From contig CABUTP010000045.1 of the NCBI GenBank assembly GCA_902494545.1, positions 1 to 9,205 of the forward strand: a DNA stretch of 9,205 nucleotides. Reading direction: 5' to 3'. This stretch comes from an uncultured Collinsella sp. GTDB lineage: Bacteria; Actinomycetota; Coriobacteriia; Coriobacteriales; Coriobacteriaceae. The notes below the pieces were generated by a model. That model was not told the origin of the DNA. It saw only the letters and a program-made list of their open reading frames with translations, and did not search any database. Shown piece after piece: positions 6,912 through 9,205 of the stretch (its first letter is position 1; each line of letters begins with the position of its first letter). The translations under genes were made by a program, and so were the position numbers.

Positions 6912-6940
6912 GCGACAGTGCCCGTCGCTTGTGATAGAGT
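6912..6940 (+). promoter_or_regulatory. Probable argS promoter
   Basis: GCGACA (6912-6917, four of six matches to TTGACA) and TAGAGT (6935-6940, four of six to TATAAT) are separated by exactly 17 bases. The -10 carries an extended TG motif (TGA-TAGAGT). Transcription would begin near 6947, giving a leader of about 60 bases that ends in the strong ribosome site AAGGAGG (6997-7003). Confidence 0.55.
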
Positions 6941-7007
6941 GCTACAAACTCTGGCTTTTGCCCTACGAGTGACCAAGAGCTCGGGGGCTTTAACTCAAGG
7001 AGGATCT

Positions 7008-8861
7008 ATGCCCGAGAAGATTGAAGAGCTGGTACGCGCTGCGCTTGCTGCGGCCCAGGAGGCCGGCGACCTTTCCGCATTTGAACTTGACGATTGCGCC
7101 ATCGAGCGACCGGCTGACACTTCTCATGGCGAGTGGACCTCCACCATGGCCCTGAAGTCTGCCAAGCTGGCCCACTGCGCCCCGCGCAAGATTGCCGAGG
7201 CCGTCGTTGCCCATATGCCCGAGGATCCCGCGATTGAGAAGGTCGAGATCGCCGGCCCCGGTTTCATCAACTTCTACCTCTCCGTTGCCGTCAAGAATGC
7301 CATCTTTGGCGAGGCCCGCGAGAAGGGTATGGACTTCGCTAAGTCCAACGTCGGTGGTGGCCTGAAGACCCAGGTCGAGTTCGTTTCCGCCAACCCCGTC
7401 GGCCCCATGCACATCGGCCATGGCCGCTGGGCCGCGCTGGGCGACTCCCTCTGCCGCGTTATGGACCACGCCGGTTACGACATCCAGCGTGAGTTCTACA
7501 TCAATGACCACGGCTCTCAGATGAACACCTTCGGCAACTCCATCAGCACGCGCTACATGCAGCTTGCCGACATCATCGCCAAGCAGGGCGTGGATATCGA
7601 TGAGGCTCGCAAGATTCTGATCGCCGACCGCGACGCCTTTGTCGCCGACGAGAACGACGAGCACCCCGAGACCCATCCGTATCAGGACAACTTTGCCGAG
7701 ACTCTGGGCAAGGACTCCTACGGCGGCGACTACATCATCGACGAGGCTGCCGAGTTCTGGCGCACTGACGGCGACAAGTGGGTCGAGGCCGATCCGCAGG
7801 AGCGCATGGAGAGCTTCCGCGAGCGCGGCTATGTAAAGATGGTCGACAACATGCGCGACCTTTGCCATGCCGTTAACTGCGACTTCGATCGTTGGTTCTC
7901 CGAGCGCTCGCTGTATGTGAAGGACACCGAGGGCGAGACTGCCGGCACTTCCGCCGTCGACCGCGCTTTTGAGAAGCTCGACAAGATGGGCTACCTCTAC
8001 ACCAAGGACGGCGCCCTGTGGTTCCGCTCCACCGACCTGGGCGATGACAAGGACCGCGTTCTGATCAAGTCCGACGGCGAGTACACCTACTTCGCCTCCG
8101 ACGTTGCCTATCACTGGGATAAGTTCCAGCGCGTCGACCACGTCATCGACATCTGGGGCGCCGACCACCACGGCTACATCGAGCGCGTCCGCTGCGGCTG
8201 CGACGCGCTCGGTTACCCCGGCAAGTTCGAGGTTCTGCTGGGCCAGCTCGTCAACCTGCTGCGCAACGGCAAGCCCGTCCGTATGTCCAAGCGCAAGGGC
8301 ACCATGGTGACCCTGCAGGAGCTTGTTGACGAGGTCGGCTCCGACGCCGCTCGCTACACGCTCATCTCCAAGAGCTCCAACCAGATGGTCGACTTCGACA
8401 TCGAGGCCGTTAAGAAGCGCGACAACTCCAACCCGGTGTACTACGTGCAGTACGCTCACGCTCGCGTGTGCTCCATCCTGCGCCGCGCCGCTGACGTTAC
8501 GCCCGAGCAGGCTGACGAGATGGGCATGAAGGCCGTTGCCGCCAAGGCCATCGGTGAGAACGTCGATTACTCGCTGCTGACCGACCCGACCGAGCTTGCC
8601 CTGTCGCGCAAGCTCAACGAGCTCACCGACCTGATCGCCAGCTGCGCTCGCGACCGCGCCCCGTTCCGTCTGACGCACTTTGCCGAGGAGCTTGCCGGCG
8701 ACTTCCACAGCTTCTACGCTGCCTGCCAGGTTCTGCCGAGCGAGGGCCGTCCCGTCGACCCCGAGCTTTCGCGCGCCCGTCTGGCCGCTTGCGACGCCGT
8801 CCGCGTAACGCTCGCCCTGGTGCTCACCCTCGTTGGCGTTTCCGCACCCGAGCAGATGTAA
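7008..8861 (+). CDS. argS: Arginyl-tRNA synthetase
   Basis: This class I synthetase charges tRNA-Arg with arginine in the cytoplasm. It has 617 residues, slightly longer than the common 550-590. The N-terminal Add-1 domain (about 1-100) includes GEWTSTMALKSAK (41-53) and IAGPGFINFYLS (81-92). The Rossmann catalytic core has ANPVGPMHIGHGR with HIGH at 135-138, and the KMSKS-equivalent loop MSKRKG begins at residue 426. A helical DALR anticodon-binding domain closes the protein, ending LTLVGVSAPEQM. The frame is open further upstream, to a GTG at 6918, but ATG 7008 has AAGGAGG at 6997-7003, while the GTG lies inside the predicted promoter and has no ribosome site. The gene appears monocistronic: its own promoter lies upstream and an intrinsic terminator follows. 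Confidence 0.97.
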   Translation: MPEKIEELVRAALAAAQEAGDLSAFELDDCAIERPADTSHGEWTSTMALKSAKLAHCAPRKIAEAVVAHMPEDPAIEKVEIAGPGFINFYLSVAVKNAIFGEAREKGMDFAKSNVGGGLKTQVEFVSANPVGPMHIGHGRWAALGDSLCRVMDHAGYDIQREFYINDHGSQMNTFGNSISTRYMQLADIIAKQGVDIDEARKILIADRDAFVADENDEHPETHPYQDNFAETLGKDSYGGDYIIDEAAEFWRTDGDKWVEADPQERMESFRERGYVKMVDNMRDLCHAVNCDFDRWFSERSLYVKDTEGETAGTSAVDRAFEKLDKMGYLYTKDGALWFRSTDLGDDKDRVLIKSDGEYTYFASDVAYHWDKFQRVDHVIDIWGADHHGYIERVRCGCDALGYPGKFEVLLGQLVNLLRNGKPVRMSKRKGTMVTLQELVDEVGSDAARYTLISKSSNQMVDFDIEAVKKRDNSNPVYYVQYAHARVCSILRRAADVTPEQADEMGMKAVAAKAIGENVDYSLLTDPTELALSRKLNELTDLIASCARDRAPFRLTHFAEELAGDFHSFYAACQVLPSEGRPVDPELSRARLAACDAVRVTLALVLTLVGVSAPEQM

Positions 8862-8908
8862 TCTACGTGTCGTTTGACCGTGTAGGTTCGGCTTTGCTGA
8901 GCCCTATG

Positions 8909-8941
8909 AGCCCGATCTCCATCGCGGAGGTCGGGCTTTTT
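8909..8941 (+). terminator. Intrinsic terminator of argS
   Basis: AGCCCGATCTCC (8909-8920) pairs with GGAGGTCGGGCT (8926-8937). The 12-bp stem has one T-G pair and a 5-base loop, ATCGC, and ends in a run of five T (8937-8941). It starts 48 bases after the argS stop. On the opposite strand no T-run follows, so it works for argS only. Confidence 0.88.
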
Positions 8942-9012
8942 GCATTTGGCGGGGCTTTTTAGCGTGTTGGAAATGCTACAAAAACGCAACTATACCGGTT
9001 TACGGGGCTGAA

Positions 9013-9037
9013 TCGCCAACTGGCGACCATGGCGCCA
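9013..9037. promoter_or_regulatory. Cluster of TGGCG half-sites
   Basis: TCGCCA (9013-9018) and TGGCGA (9021-9026) form a 6-bp dyad with a 2-base centre. Four bases on is the perfect palindrome TGGCGCCA (9030-9037). This makes four TGGCG half-sites, two in each orientation, within 25 bases. It could be an operator for a gene to the right of the window, but GC-rich palindromes also arise by chance in such genomes. Confidence 0.3.
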
Positions 9038-9138
9038 ATAGCGAAATTAAAACCGCAGGTAGACGGTTTATTGTTTCTTGAAAATACAGGGTATGGTTGG
9101 CTTGCGCCGTTCTTGCACCGTAATCCGCCATAGTTTTG

Positions 9139-9178
9139 AAAATGACCCCTCGGGGACGGAGGAAAACGGATTATTTTT
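9139..9178 (+). repeat. Second copy of the 40-base GGGGAC repeat
   Basis: It aligns without gaps to 1179-1218 with 34 of 40 bases identical, including an identical 20-base core at 9152-9171. Its own arm pairing is weaker than in the first copy: AAAATGA pairs with TTATTTT through one G-T, and further in there is a C-A mismatch. It lies downstream of argS and ends in TTATTTTT, so on the + strand it could still act as a weak terminator. Confidence 0.7.
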
Positions 9179-9182
9179 GTCC

Positions 9183-9205
9183 GGGGGGGGAGAGCGATGT
9201 GAAAC
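9183..9205 (+). other. Run of eight G before a possible gene start at the window edge
   Basis: Eight G (9183-9190) run into GGAGAG, followed by a GTG at 9199-9201 that could open a reading frame leaving the window. The ATG at 9197 is immediately followed by TGA and cannot be a start. With only two codons or so visible, the gene start is speculative. Confidence 0.2.

Larger units (their letters stand above)
6666..7007. other. Divergent regulatory gap between the CarD-like gene and argS
   Basis: These 342 bases have no supportable gene and are clearly more AT-rich than the flanks. They hold the CarD-like ribosome site, a short dyad at 6680-6695, a 7-bp hairpin (GCCTGCA 6817-6823 with TGCAGGC 6829-6835), a terminator-like hairpin at 6852-6880, the 10-base palindrome TGCATATGCA (6882-6891), and the argS promoter. 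The octamer TTTATGCA occurs twice (6732-6739 and 6801-6808). I could not settle the CarD-gene promoter: TTTACG with TAACAT on the - strand has a 19-base spacer and is weak. No T-box or other riboswitch consensus is visible. Confidence 0.6.
8942..9205. other. Non-coding stretch to the right edge
   Basis: I see no supportable gene in these 264 bases. The stretch holds an operator-like cluster at 9013-9037 and a 6-bp hairpin (AAACCG 9050-9055 with CGGTTT 9064-9069) followed by a T-rich stretch. Further right are the repeat copy at 9139-9178 and a run of eight G at 9183-9190. A possible promoter for a gene beyond the window (TTGTTT 9071-9076, TATGGT 9092-9097) has only a 15-base spacer and is not convincing. 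Confidence 0.5.

Noticed and set aside
6918..7007. In-frame 30-codon N-terminal extension of argS from GTG 6918
   Set aside because: The GTG overlaps the predicted promoter spacer and has no ribosome site. ATG 7008 has AAGGAGG at 6997-7003 and begins at the normal family N-terminus.
6666..7007. T-box or other amino-acid riboswitch ahead of argS
   Set aside because: The T-box consensus and specifier-loop architecture are not visible, and the best promoter lies downstream of the only terminator-like hairpin, so the hairpin would not be in the main leader.
1179..9178. CRISPR-like array from the recurring GGGGAC units
   Set aside because: Copies are kilobases apart, unequal in sequence, found in both orientations and separated by genes; there are no regular spacers and no cas genes.
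8862..9205. Small protein gene after argS
   Set aside because: No frame here has a start with a ribosome site and a useful length; the stretch is occupied by the terminator and short palindromes.

Overview
The window looks like a chromosomal segment from a high-GC actinobacterium. It is most probably a member of the Coriobacteriia, with Collinsella the closest impression. The basis is GC-rich third codon positions, a CarD-family RNA polymerase-binding protein, and short GGGGAC-containing hairpins between genes. The placement is an inference from sequence style, not from a database match. I see no rRNA, tRNA, CRISPR array, insertion sequence or prophage.

Layout, left to right. A nicotinate phosphoribosyltransferase (pncB, + strand) enters from the left edge and ends at 1185. 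proB (glutamate 5-kinase, +) occupies 1266-2393. A putative proline iminopeptidase of peptidase family S33 lies on the - strand (2604-4022), convergent with proB and divergent from proA (gamma-glutamyl phosphate reductase, +, 4135-5421). An HD-domain phosphohydrolase (-, 5478-6077) is convergent with proA and has a CarD-like regulator (-, 6180-6665) upstream. A 342-base divergent gap then leads to argS (arginyl-tRNA synthetase, +, 7008-8861). A good intrinsic terminator follows argS, and then about 260 bases of non-coding DNA run to the right edge.

The central part reads as a proline locus. ProB and ProA catalyse the first two steps from glutamate to proline, and the hydrolase between them would, if correctly called, release N-terminal proline from peptides. 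The usual proB-proA adjacency is broken by this inverted gene. The remaining genes are housekeeping: NAD salvage, tRNA charging and RNA polymerase modulation.

The most interesting signal lies between the genes. Five loci carry hairpins or hairpin-like repeats with a GGGGAC core (near 1179-1217, 2553-2600, 5433-5473, 6132-6172 and 9139-9178). All five follow gene 3' ends, and none is in the two divergent promoter gaps. Two of them are 41-base hairpins that differ at three stem positions, each exactly compensated on the other arm. Two others share a 20-base identical core. They look like a dispersed REP-like element family, some copies of which serve as transcription terminators.
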